From contig DJIP01000309.1 in NCBI GenBank assembly GCA_002433675.1, positions 1 to 15,388 of the forward strand: DNA of 15,388 bases, written 5' to 3'. This stretch comes from Halomonas halophila (GTDB lineage: Bacteria; Pseudomonadota; Gammaproteobacteria; Pseudomonadales; Halomonadaceae). The stretch's first letter is position 1, and every line of letters begins with the position of its first letter. The notes beneath the pieces are model-generated. The model saw nothing but the letters and a program-made list of their open reading frames with translations. It was not told where the DNA came from and made no database searches. The translations under genes were made by a program, and so were the position numbers. Positions 7,074-13,310 of the stretch are shown piece after piece.

Positions 7074-8513
7074 ATGTCCCACGTTCAGGACCTGATCATC
7101 GACAAGGCCTACATCGGCGGCCAGTGGCGCGACGCCGATCGCCACTTCAGCGTGACCAATCCCGCCACCGGCGAGACCCTGGCCGAGGTGCCGGACCTGA
7201 ACGCCGAAGAGGTCCGTGAAGCCATCGGTGCCGCCGATGCGGCCTGGGCCGACTGGAAGCGCAAGACCGCCAAGGAGCGCTCGGCCCTGCTGCGCGCCTG
7301 GTTCAACAGCATCATGGACCACCAGGAAGCCCTGGCCGAACTGATGACCCGCGAACAGGGCAAGCCGCTGGCCGAGTCCCGTGGCGAAGTCGCCTACGGC
7401 GCTGCCTTCGTCGAGTTCTACGCCGAGGAAGCCAAGCGTGTGGCCGGTGAGACCCTGCCGGGCCACGGACCCGACAAACGCATCCTGGTGTTCCGCGAGC
7501 CGATCGGTGTGGTCGCCGCCATCACTCCCTGGAACTTCCCGCTGGCGATGATCACCCGCAAGTGTGCCCCGGCCATGGCCGCCGGCTGCACCGTGGTGGT
7601 CAAGCCGGCCGAGGCCACTCCGCTGACCGCCCTGGCGCTGGCCAAGCTGGCTGAAGACGTGGGCATCCCCGCCGGCGTGCTCAACGTGGTGACCTCGAGC
7701 TCCCCGCGTGAGGTCGGCCCGGTGCTGACCGGCGACGCACGGGTGCGCAAAGTGTCCTTCACCGGCTCCACCCCGGTGGGCAAGATCCTGCTGGCTCAGT
7801 GCGCCGACACCGTGAAGAAGGCCTCCATGGAGCTTGGCGGCAACGCGCCCTTTATCGTCTTCGATGACGCCGATCTGGACGCCGCGGTCGAAGGAGCCAT
7901 CGCCTCCAAGTACCGCAACTCAGGCCAGACCTGCGTGTGCACCAACCGCTTCCTGGTGCAGGACGGCGTCTACGATGCCTTTGTCGAGAAGCTGGCCAAG
8001 CGTGTGGGCGAGCTGAAGGTCGGCAACGGCCTCGAGGACGGTGTGGTTCAGGGCCCCCTGATCAACGCGGCAGCGGTGGACAAGGTGCAGTCGCATATTG
8101 CCGACGCCCTCGACAACGGTGCCCGCCTGGTCGCCGGCGGCGAGGCCCTGGAGGGCACCTTCTTCCAGCCCACGGTGCTGGCCGACGTGACCACCGACAT
8201 GCGTGTCGCCCGGGAAGAGACCTTCGGCCCACTGGCCCCGGTGTTCCGCTTCTCCAGCGACGACGAAGCCATCGCCATGGCCAACGACACCGAGTTCGGT
8301 CTGGCCGCCTACTTCTATGCCACCGACTATCGCCGTATCTGGCGCACCATGGAACAACTCGAGTACGGCATGGTCGCCATCAATGAGGGCATCCTCTCCA
8401 CCGAGCTCGCCCCCTTCGGCGGTGTCAAGGAATCGGGTCTCGGTCGAGAAGGTTCACGCCACGGCCTCGATGAGTACACAGAGCTGAAGTACGCCTGTGT
8501 CGGCGGCCTCTAA
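7074..8513 (+). CDS. gabD: Succinate-semialdehyde dehydrogenase (NAD(P)+)
   Basis: GabD oxidises succinate semialdehyde to succinate, the last step of GABA breakdown before the TCA cycle. The 479-residue protein is an aldehyde dehydrogenase of normal length. It shows the cofactor and oxyanion segment TPWNFP (residues 151-156, Asn154), the NAD(P)-binding Lys177 in VVKPAE, the FTGSTPVG loop, the general base Glu253 in MELGGNAP, and the nucleophile Cys287 in SGQTCVCTNR. Cys289 two residues on is the partner seen in redox-sensitive SSADH enzymes. The C-terminal block PFGGVKESGLGREGSRHGLDEY is typical of GabD. The start has GGAG seven bases upstream. The gene lies 89 bases before gabT in the same direction. 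A glutarate semialdehyde role is also possible, since GabD can act in lysine breakdown. Confidence 0.96.
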   Translation: MSHVQDLIIDKAYIGGQWRDADRHFSVTNPATGETLAEVPDLNAEEVREAIGAADAAWADWKRKTAKERSALLRAWFNSIMDHQEALAELMTREQGKPLAESRGEVAYGAAFVEFYAEEAKRVAGETLPGHGPDKRILVFREPIGVVAAITPWNFPLAMITRKCAPAMAAGCTVVVKPAEATPLTALALAKLAEDVGIPAGVLNVVTSSSPREVGPVLTGDARVRKVSFTGSTPVGKILLAQCADTVKKASMELGGNAPFIVFDDADLDAAVEGAIASKYRNSGQTCVCTNRFLVQDGVYDAFVEKLAKRVGELKVGNGLEDGVVQGPLINAAAVDKVQSHIADALDNGARLVAGGEALEGTFFQPTVLADVTTDMRVAREETFGPLAPVFRFSSDDEAIAMANDTEFGLAAYFYATDYRRIWRTMEQLEYGMVAINEGILSTELAPFGGVKESGLGREGSRHGLDEYTELKYACVGGL

Positions 8514-8519
8514 GGGCCA

Positions 8520-8537
8520 GCCCCGTCTCCCCGGGGC
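8520..8537 (+). repeat. Small hairpin between gabD and gabT
   Basis: GCCCCG-N6-CGGGGC forms a six-base-pair stem seven bases after the gabD stop, with no T run after it. It may stabilise the gabD end of a shared transcript or lower read-through into gabT. It is too weak alone to argue for a separate gabT operon. Confidence 0.4.
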
Positions 8538-8602
8538 ACGCCCTGCGTGTCCCGGACCTAGCGTCTACCCTATACATTCAGTGCCCTCAAAGGAGTCACG
8601 AC

Positions 8603-9895
8603 ATGAATAACGCTCAGCTGAACGAACTCAAGGACAAGTACGTCGCCAAGGGCGCGGCCAGCCCCGCCACCGCCTTCGCCGACCGCGCCAAGAACGCCGA
8701 ACTGTGGGATGCCGATGGCAACCGCTTCATCGACTTCGCCGGCGGTATCGGCGTGCTCAACATCGGTCACTGCCACCCCAAGGTGGTGCAGGCGGTCAAG
8801 GACCAGCTCGACAAGGTGATGCACACCTGCCAGACCGTGATGCCCTACGAGGGCTACGTGAAGGTCGCCGAAAAGCTCGCAGAGATCACCCCGGTACGCG
8901 GTGACGCCAAGGTGATGCTGGCCAACTCCGGCGCCGAGGCACTGGAAAACGCGGTCAAGATCGCCCGCGCCGCCACCGGTCGCAACAACGTCATCTGCTT
9001 CGACGGCGGCTACCACGGCCGTACCTTCATGACCATGGCGATGAACGGCAAGGTTGCCCCCTACGCCAGCGACTTCGGCACCATGCCGGGCTGCGTGTTC
9101 CGCGCCGGCTACCCGGTGGCCGAGCACGGCATCAGCGAGGAAGAGGCGGTGCGTCGCCTCAAGATGGTGCTGAAGACCGACGCCAACCCCAAGGATACCG
9201 CCGCCATCGTGCTCGAGCCGGTACTGGGTGAAGGCGGCTTCTACCCCGCGCCGCAGAGCTTCCTCGAGAAGATCCGCGAGATCTGTGACGAACACGGCAT
9301 CCTGATGATCGTCGACGAGGTCCAGAGCGGTTTCGGTCGTACCGGCAAGATGTTCGCCATCGAACACAGCGGCGTGAAGCCGGACCTGATGACCATGGCC
9401 AAGAGCATGGCTGCCGGCATGCCGATCTCCGCGGTGGTCGGTACTGCCGAGCACATGGACGCCTCGGGCGGCAACTCGCTGGGCGGCACCTATTCCGGCA
9501 GCCCGGTGTCCTGCGCCGCGACCCTGGCGGTGATGGAGGTCTTCGAGGAAGAGGACATCCTGGCCAAGAGCCAGGCGCTGGGCGACAAACTGGCCAAGCG
9601 TTTTGCACAGTGGGCCAGCGACTTCGACGCCGTGGTGCACCCGCGCAACCTGGGTTCCATGGCCGCCTTCGAGCTCAACGGCAAGGACGGTCAGCCGGCC
9701 CCCGAGCTCGCTGCAGCCCTGTGCAAGCGTGCCCGGGAGCAGGGCCTGATCCTGCTGTCCTGCGGCATGTTCGGCAACACCATCCGCTTCTTGATGCCGG
9801 TCACCATCGAGGACAAGGTACTCGAGGAAGGCCTGGACATCGTCGAGCAGAACCTCAAGGCCCTGGTCGGCAGCGAAGCCGCCGCCACCGCCTGA
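8603..9895 (+). CDS. gabT: 4-aminobutyrate aminotransferase (GABA transaminase)
   Basis: GabT transfers the amino group of GABA to 2-oxoglutarate, giving succinate semialdehyde and glutamate; it is a cytoplasmic PLP enzyme. The 430-residue sequence has the class III aminotransferase layout: NSGAEALENAVKIAR (phosphate binding), FDGGYHGRT (PLP stacking), VDEVQSGFGRTGKMFA with Asp238 for the pyridine nitrogen, and the Schiff-base Lys267 in TMAKSMAAGMP. It then runs through GTYSGSPVSCAA to the C-terminus. These positions match E. coli GabT closely. A strong AAAGGAG lies eight bases before ATG. The product feeds GabD encoded upstream, so the two genes form a catabolic pair. The enzyme could also accept 5-aminovalerate. 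No gabP transporter or MocR/GabR regulator is in the window. Confidence 0.96.
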   Translation: MNNAQLNELKDKYVAKGAASPATAFADRAKNAELWDADGNRFIDFAGGIGVLNIGHCHPKVVQAVKDQLDKVMHTCQTVMPYEGYVKVAEKLAEITPVRGDAKVMLANSGAEALENAVKIARAATGRNNVICFDGGYHGRTFMTMAMNGKVAPYASDFGTMPGCVFRAGYPVAEHGISEEEAVRRLKMVLKTDANPKDTAAIVLEPVLGEGGFYPAPQSFLEKIREICDEHGILMIVDEVQSGFGRTGKMFAIEHSGVKPDLMTMAKSMAAGMPISAVVGTAEHMDASGGNSLGGTYSGSPVSCAATLAVMEVFEEEDILAKSQALGDKLAKRFAQWASDFDAVVHPRNLGSMAAFELNGKDGQPAPELAAALCKRAREQGLILLSCGMFGNTIRFLMPVTIEDKVLEEGLDIVEQNLKALVGSEAAATA

Positions 9896-9927
9896 TCGTG
9901 TAGCCTTGACGGCCTGAACCGTCAGTT

Positions 9928-9960
9928 GACGACGCCACCGGTCCCGCCGGTGGCGTCGTC
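9928..9960 (+). terminator. Terminator after gabT
   Basis: A perfect 14-base-pair stem has arms 9928-9941 and 9947-9960, loop TCCCG, and is followed by GTTTGTG. A smaller hairpin (GACGG/CCGTC, 9908-9923) precedes it. It sits 33 bases after the gabT stop and probably separates gabDT from the amidase. Confidence 0.85.
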
Positions 9961-10035
9961 GTTTGTGGGGGTTGGCAACACTATGCCGAATCAGGCTAGG
10001 GTAAGGGTCCATCCATGGACGCGAGGGACCCGACC

Positions 10036-11454
10036 ATGCAAGAGGACGAACTGGGCATCCTGGGCGTTGCCGCGCTGACGGAACACTATCGCAGTGGCGA
10101 CGCCTCCCCCCTGGAAGCCACCCGGGCGGCGCTTGCGCGCATCGAGCGCTTCAACGACGCCGTCAATGCCTACACCTACGTCGACGCCGAGGGTGCCGAA
10201 AAGGCGGCCAAGGCCTCTGCACGTCGCTGGGGCCAGGGCAAGCCGCTGAGCCCGATCGACGGTGTTCCGGTCTCGCTCAAGGATCTGACCAACGTGGCCG
10301 GCATGCCGACGTCCAACGGCTCGCTGCTGGGTTCAAGCGAGCCCTGCCAGGCCGACGCGCCACCGGCCAAACGACTGAGAGAGGCCGGTGCCATCCTGCT
10401 GGGCAAGACCAACACCCCGGAAGACGGCTGGAAAGCGGTCACCGACAATCGCGTGTTCGGGGCCACCTGCAACCCCTGGGACACCCGCCTGACCGCGGGT
10501 GGCTCATCCGGCGGTGCTGCCGCCGCCGCGGCCCTCAACATGGGGGTGTTGCACCAGGGCGGCGACTCCGGCGGCTCGATCCGCATTCCCGCCGCCTTCT
10601 GCGGGGTGTTCGGCTTCAAGCCGACCTTCGGCTGGACCCCCCAGTGGCCGCCGGCGGAAGAGCCGACGCTGTCCCATATCGGGCCCATCGCCCGCAGCGT
10701 CGACGACGCCGTGGCGATGCTTAATGTCATTGGCCGCTACGACTATGTCGACCCCTACGCCACCCGGGGCCAGCCGGAGGACTGGGGCCAGGATATCGGC
10801 AAGGGGCTCGAGGGACTGCGCATCGCCTTCTCCACCGATCTGGGGTTTGCCGAGGTGGATCCTCAGGTCGCAACCCGGGTCAGAGAAGCGGCAGATCGCC
10901 TGCGCGATCTGGGCGCAGAGGTGTGCGAGGTGGATCCAGAGCTGCCCTCGCCGCTATGGATCTTTCAGCGGCTGTGGTTCACCGCCTCGCTGGAGATGGT
11001 CTCGCAGCTCAGCGACAGCGAACGCGCCAAGCTGGACCCCGGCCTCTACGAGAACGCCCTGCGTGCAGAAGAGTGGAAGGCCGTGGAGCTGTTTCGCGCC
11101 CAGGCGGCTAGAGCCGAGCTGACCATGCGGCTTGAGCAGTTCAACCAGGATTACCACCTGCTGATGACGCCCTCGGTGCCCATCAGTCCCTTCGAGATCA
11201 ACCACCAGGTGCCGCCGGGTAGCCAGATGCGTGACTGGGAGGAGTGGGCGCCTTTCTCCTACCCCTTCAACTTGAGCCAGCAGCCGGCGGCCTCGGTGCC
11301 CTGTGGCTTCACTGACCGCGGTCTGCCGGTGGGCTTTCAGCTGGCCGGCGGCAAGTTCGACGACGCCCGAGTGCTGCGGGCCTGCCACGCCTTTCTCGAG
11401 GCGCATCCGCCACGCTTCCCGACCCTGCCGGACCCGGCCCAGCGCGCCGGCTGA
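10036..11454 (+). CDS. Amidase signature family hydrolase
   Basis: This is a cytoplasmic amide hydrolase with the Ser-cisSer-Lys triad. Counting from ATG 10036 (472 residues), the catalytic Lys82 is in DGVPVSLKDL, the cis-Ser157 in the motif TAGGSSGGAAAA, and the nucleophile Ser181 in GGDSGGSIRIPAAFCG. These give the usual 75 and 24 residue spacings. The C-terminal block PAASVPCGFTDRGLPVGFQLAGG is typical of the family. Two starts are possible. ATG 10015 has AAGGG seven bases upstream; ATG 10036 has GAGGG eight bases upstream and gives an N-terminus nearer the family norm, so I chose it with modest confidence. Substrate is unknown: the family includes indoleacetamide, acylurea and aliphatic amide hydrolases. 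Its position behind gabDT may mean it supplies an amino acid, but a terminator separates them. The lack of gatB/gatC neighbours argues against GatA. Confidence 0.92.
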   Translation: MQEDELGILGVAALTEHYRSGDASPLEATRAALARIERFNDAVNAYTYVDAEGAEKAAKASARRWGQGKPLSPIDGVPVSLKDLTNVAGMPTSNGSLLGSSEPCQADAPPAKRLREAGAILLGKTNTPEDGWKAVTDNRVFGATCNPWDTRLTAGGSSGGAAAAAALNMGVLHQGGDSGGSIRIPAAFCGVFGFKPTFGWTPQWPPAEEPTLSHIGPIARSVDDAVAMLNVIGRYDYVDPYATRGQPEDWGQDIGKGLEGLRIAFSTDLGFAEVDPQVATRVREAADRLRDLGAEVCEVDPELPSPLWIFQRLWFTASLEMVSQLSDSERAKLDPGLYENALRAEEWKAVELFRAQAARAELTMRLEQFNQDYHLLMTPSVPISPFEINHQVPPGSQMRDWEEWAPFSYPFNLSQQPAASVPCGFTDRGLPVGFQLAGGKFDDARVLRACHAFLEAHPPRFPTLPDPAQRAG

Positions 11455-11491
11455 TCGGTGCATCAGGCCTCTGGCAGAAGCCACTAACGAC

Positions 11492-11521
11492 AAGGGCCCG
11501 GTGCAGTGCACCGGGCCCCTT
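11492..11521. terminator. Terminator between amidase and the convergent small membrane gene
   Basis: GGGCCCGGTGCA (11494-11505) pairs with TGCACCGGGCCC (11507-11518), flanked by AA and CTT. The centre is nearly loop-less, so the tip would open in RNA. It lies 37 bases after the amidase stop and works for the convergent minus-strand gene as well. Confidence 0.8.
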
Positions 11522-11566
11522 GCGATGACGGCGAGTCGCCGCCATTCGGTCGCTGATCAGAGCGCG

Positions 11567-11806
11567 CTAACCGCGTAGCTTGCCCACACCCCACAGCAGC
11601 ACCACGGCCCCCACCACCGCAGTCACCAGAGAGCCGATAAAGCCACCGCTGGACAGTCCCAACAGGCTGAACAGCAGGCCACCGATCAGTGCCCCCACCA
11701 CGCCGACACCGATGTTGCCGAGCAGGCCGAAGCCGCCGCCACGCATGATGTTGCCCGCGATCCAGCCGGCCAGACCACCGATGATCAACCACGCGATAAA
11801 GCTCAT
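11567..11806 (-). CDS. GlsB/YeaQ/YmgE-family small membrane protein
   Basis: The 79-residue protein has three hydrophobic glycine-rich helices: about residues 3-20 (FIAWLIIGGLAGWIAG), 27-47 (LLGNIGVGVVGALIGGLLF) and 54-76. This is the transglycosylase-associated protein family (Pfam PF04226), with the typical GLxAGWIAGxIMxGxGxGLLGNIxxGxxGAxxGG pattern. Such proteins sit in the inner membrane and are often stress-induced. Their molecular function is unsettled, and the word transglycosylase in the family name should not be taken as an activity. GGAG lies seven bases before ATG. The gene is single and convergent with the amidase. Confidence 0.92.
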   Translation of the reverse strand: MSFIAWLIIGGLAGWIAGNIMRGGGFGLLGNIGVGVVGALIGGLLFSLLGLSSGGFIGSLVTAVVGAVVLLWGVGKLRG

Positions 11807-11878
11807 TGCGTTCTCCTTTCGTCACTGAATGGAAACTTGCGGAACGTTCACCCTCGCTCCTTCGACCAAATCCCTTGA

Positions 11879-11911
11879 CCAGGGCGCGAGGTGCCGTGTC
11901 GATCGCCCTGG
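11879..11911. repeat. Inverted repeat in the leader of the YeaQ-type gene
   Basis: CCAGGGCG (11879-11886) and CGCCCTGG (11904-11911) are perfect complements 17 bases apart. If the promoter above is right, this repeat lies in the 5' untranslated region, 73 bases upstream of the start. Confidence 0.4.
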
Positions 11912-11931
11912 GACGATCTTCACTGCCCACA

Positions 11932-11960
11932 GCTATACCATTACATCAAAGCATACGAAA
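11932..11960 (-). promoter_or_regulatory. Candidate promoter of the YeaQ-type gene
   Basis: On the minus strand TTTCGT (11960-11955) is followed after 17 bases by TATAGC (11937-11932), which is preceded by TGG to make an extended -10. Transcription would start near 11925, giving a leader of about 120 bases. The -35 match is poor. Confidence 0.35.
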
Positions 11961-11986
11961 GTAGGGATATGTCACGTAATGTGAGA

Positions 11987-11998
11987 CGCGATATCGCG
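11987..11998. repeat. Perfect 12-base palindrome
   Basis: CGCGATATCGCG is a continuous palindrome, with a second small dyad TCAC-N5-GTGA (11972-11984) just beside it. It lies between the 3' end of the DUF924 gene and the candidate promoter of the YeaQ-type gene. It could be a protein-binding site; no consensus is recognised. Confidence 0.35.
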
Positions 11999-12011
11999 GA
12001 TGCCGCCTCGG

Positions 12012-12043
12012 GACGCCGGCTCAGCGCCGATAGCAGGGGCGTC
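12012..12043 (-). terminator. Possible terminator of the DUF924 gene
   Basis: GACGCC (12012-12017) pairs with GGCGTC (12038-12043) with an inner GGC/GCC pairing, seven bases past the minus-strand stop. The T tract is absent, so it is weaker than the other terminators here. Confidence 0.35.
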
Positions 12044-12050
12044 ATTGCGT

Positions 12051-12605
12051 CTAGAATCGGTTGCCCGGCTGGGCAAGAAAAGCCAGCTCCTCGGCGGTGG
12101 ACGCTCGTCCCAGCGCCTCATTGCGCTGAGGATAGCGGCCGAAGCGCTCCAGCACCTCGCGGTGACGATGTTCGTGATGCAGGTTGTGCTCGAGTCCCGG
12201 TTGATCGAACAGGCGCAGCGCCTCGTCGTGCACCCTCAACGACTCGCTGTGCATATAGGGCATATACAGGAAGGCTCGCCAGGGAGGGTCGAGCACCCGA
12301 TCTGCGCGCTGGGACACCGCCTCCTGGGCCAGTACAAGGGCCTGACCGTCACAGGCGAAGGCTCGCGGCTCGCCACGGTAGATGTTGCGAGAGAACTGAT
12401 CGAGCACCAGGATTTCCGCCAGCCGACCCCGGGCCGAGGTACGCCACTGCCAGGTCTCGCCGGCGGCAGCCGCCGCCAGGGTCGCGCCGAAGCCATGGCG
12501 GATACGGCCATCCAGCGCATCATCCTTGGCAAACCACTGTTTCGGTGTCAGCGTCTGAAACCAGAACTCGATCACCTCGTCGGCTCGCGCCACCCCATCC
12601 GTCAT
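12051..12605 (-). CDS. DUF924 family protein
   Basis: The protein of 184 residues has the usual DUF924 (PF06041) length and landmarks: ADEVIEFWF at residues 8-16, WFAKDDALDGRIRHGFG at about 24-40, the signature LDQFSRNIYRG at 68-78, and YMPYMHSES at 114-122. It ends in HEHRHREVLERFGRYPQRNEALGR. The family is soluble and helical, TPR-like in predicted fold, and its biochemical role is unknown. The open frame reaches upstream to 12716, but GGGAG lies directly before ATG 12605, and family members start just before the DEVIxFWF motif, so 12605 is chosen. It is divergent from the small membrane protein gene, with starts 109 bases apart. Confidence 0.92.
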   Translation of the reverse strand: MTDGVARADEVIEFWFQTLTPKQWFAKDDALDGRIRHGFGATLAAAAAGETWQWRTSARGRLAEILVLDQFSRNIYRGEPRAFACDGQALVLAQEAVSQRADRVLDPPWRAFLYMPYMHSESLRVHDEALRLFDQPGLEHNLHHEHRHREVLERFGRYPQRNEALGRASTAEELAFLAQPGNRF

Positions 12606-12714
12606 GGCAGACTCCCCATCGCTTGCTTGTGACCCAGACGGCCCCGCCGAGCCCTTTCTGCTCGCGGATTCCGCCCCGTCGCCCCCTCTGCCACAGGATG
12701 CCCAGGGACAGCCC

Positions 12715-12933
12715 ATGACCTCGTTTGAACTGCTTCGATCGCTCGCCGTGGTGTTTCATCTCACGGGCTTGCTGGTCTGCCTGCTCGGCCTTCACCTGGC
12801 ACGCCACCCGCAGCGCCGATGGCCCGGTCGTGCGCTGGCCCTGTGCGGCTTTATCATCGCGGCAACGCCGACACTGCTGCAACTGTTCGGCATCATCGAG
12901 CCTGTGCCAATTTCAGCAGCTCCGCCAAACTGA
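12715..12933 (+). CDS. Small two-helix membrane protein, unknown function
   Basis: The 72-residue protein begins MTSFELLRSLAVVFHLTGLL and has two hydrophobic helices, about residues 8-26 and 39-60, separated by a short basic loop (RHPQRRWPGR). The positive loop suggests it is on the cytoplasmic side, with both ends outside. The frame is open back to an ATG at 12604, but that would add a 37-residue proline-rich and acidic tail, has no ribosome binding site, and overlaps the DUF924 start codon. ATG 12715 has AGGGA about six bases upstream and is preferred. I do not recognise the family. No partner gene is evident; the next gene is 377 bases away. Confidence 0.7.
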   Translation: MTSFELLRSLAVVFHLTGLLVCLLGLHLARHPQRRWPGRALALCGFIIAATPTLLQLFGIIEPVPISAAPPN

Positions 12934-12955
12934 TCCGCTGCGACAAAAGACGTAT

Positions 12956-12973
12956 GGCTCGCCACGGCGAGCC
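12956..12973. terminator. Hairpin after the small membrane protein gene
   Basis: GGCTCGCC (12956-12963) and GGCGAGCC (12966-12973) form a perfect stem with a two-base centre, 23 bases after the small gene's stop. No T tract follows. It is probably a terminator, though the tight loop would fray in RNA. Confidence 0.5.
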
Positions 12974-13017
12974 GATTAGACTTGCGATCACGTAGTTGGA
13001 ATACGCAACCGTCGGCA

Positions 13018-13090
13018 AACTTAATCCTTTAAGTTCGACGTCTTTCTGGAAAAAGACGAAGACTTCCGGAATTTCAACCGACGTGACGTC
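13018..13090. repeat. Cluster of three dyads in an AT-richer patch
   Basis: Three perfect elements stand close together: AACTTAA-N4-TTAAGTT (13018-13035), CGTCTTT-N6-AAAGACG (13039-13058), and GACGT-G-ACGTC (13080-13090). TTCCGGAA (13064-13071) is a further palindrome between them. The patch is clearly less GC-rich than the surrounding DNA. It may be a regulator-binding region or a folded RNA leader. Confidence 0.5.
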
Positions 13091-13182
13091 CATGCGACAC
13101 TGCGCCGACCCTCCCTGCCGCACAGCCAACGCATGCACTGGAGCGGGCAGGATGGCGCAAGCGCTGCAAAGATACTTTCTGG

Positions 13183-13219
13183 GTGTCGGCGCCACTGGCT
13201 TGCCAGCTGGCGCCGACAC
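13183..13219 (+). repeat. Long stable hairpin upstream of the symporter gene
   Basis: GTGTCGGCGCCA (13183-13194) pairs with TGGCGCCGACAC (13208-13219). Inside, CTGG pairs with CCAG around a CTTG loop, with one bulged C, making about 16 base pairs. It ends 91 bases before the symporter ATG and is not followed by a T tract on the plus strand. It may be an attenuator, the terminator of an unseen small transcript, or a leader structure. Confidence 0.6.
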
Positions 13220-13310
13220 GGACATCGACCCCTGTGCGGTGATCGCCAAGCCCTCTGTGGGGGTGGCTCACGACCACGCCGCGCCGGACAACGACCGCAA
13301 GGATGACACC

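Larger units (their letters stand above)
12934..13310 (+). other. Palindrome-rich leader of the YidK-like symporter gene
   Basis: This 377-base stretch has no convincing gene. The symporter frame remains open through its right part (from 12996), but the translated residues do not resemble the family, and a good ribosome binding site marks the later start. The region contains a 12956-12973 hairpin, an AT-richer cluster of dyads at 13018-13090 and a very stable hairpin at 13183-13219. It must hold the promoter of the symporter, which I could not define. Confidence 0.6.

Noticed and set aside
8570..10012. 480-codon open frame on the minus strand opposite gabT
   Set aside because: It mirrors gabT almost exactly, is His/Val/Gly rich without family motifs, and has no start signal. 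It is an antisense artefact of GC-rich codon use.
12996..13310. N-terminal extension of the symporter to 636 residues
   Set aside because: The extra 105 residues show no hydrophobic or family character, and the ribosome binding site AAGGA precedes ATG 13311.
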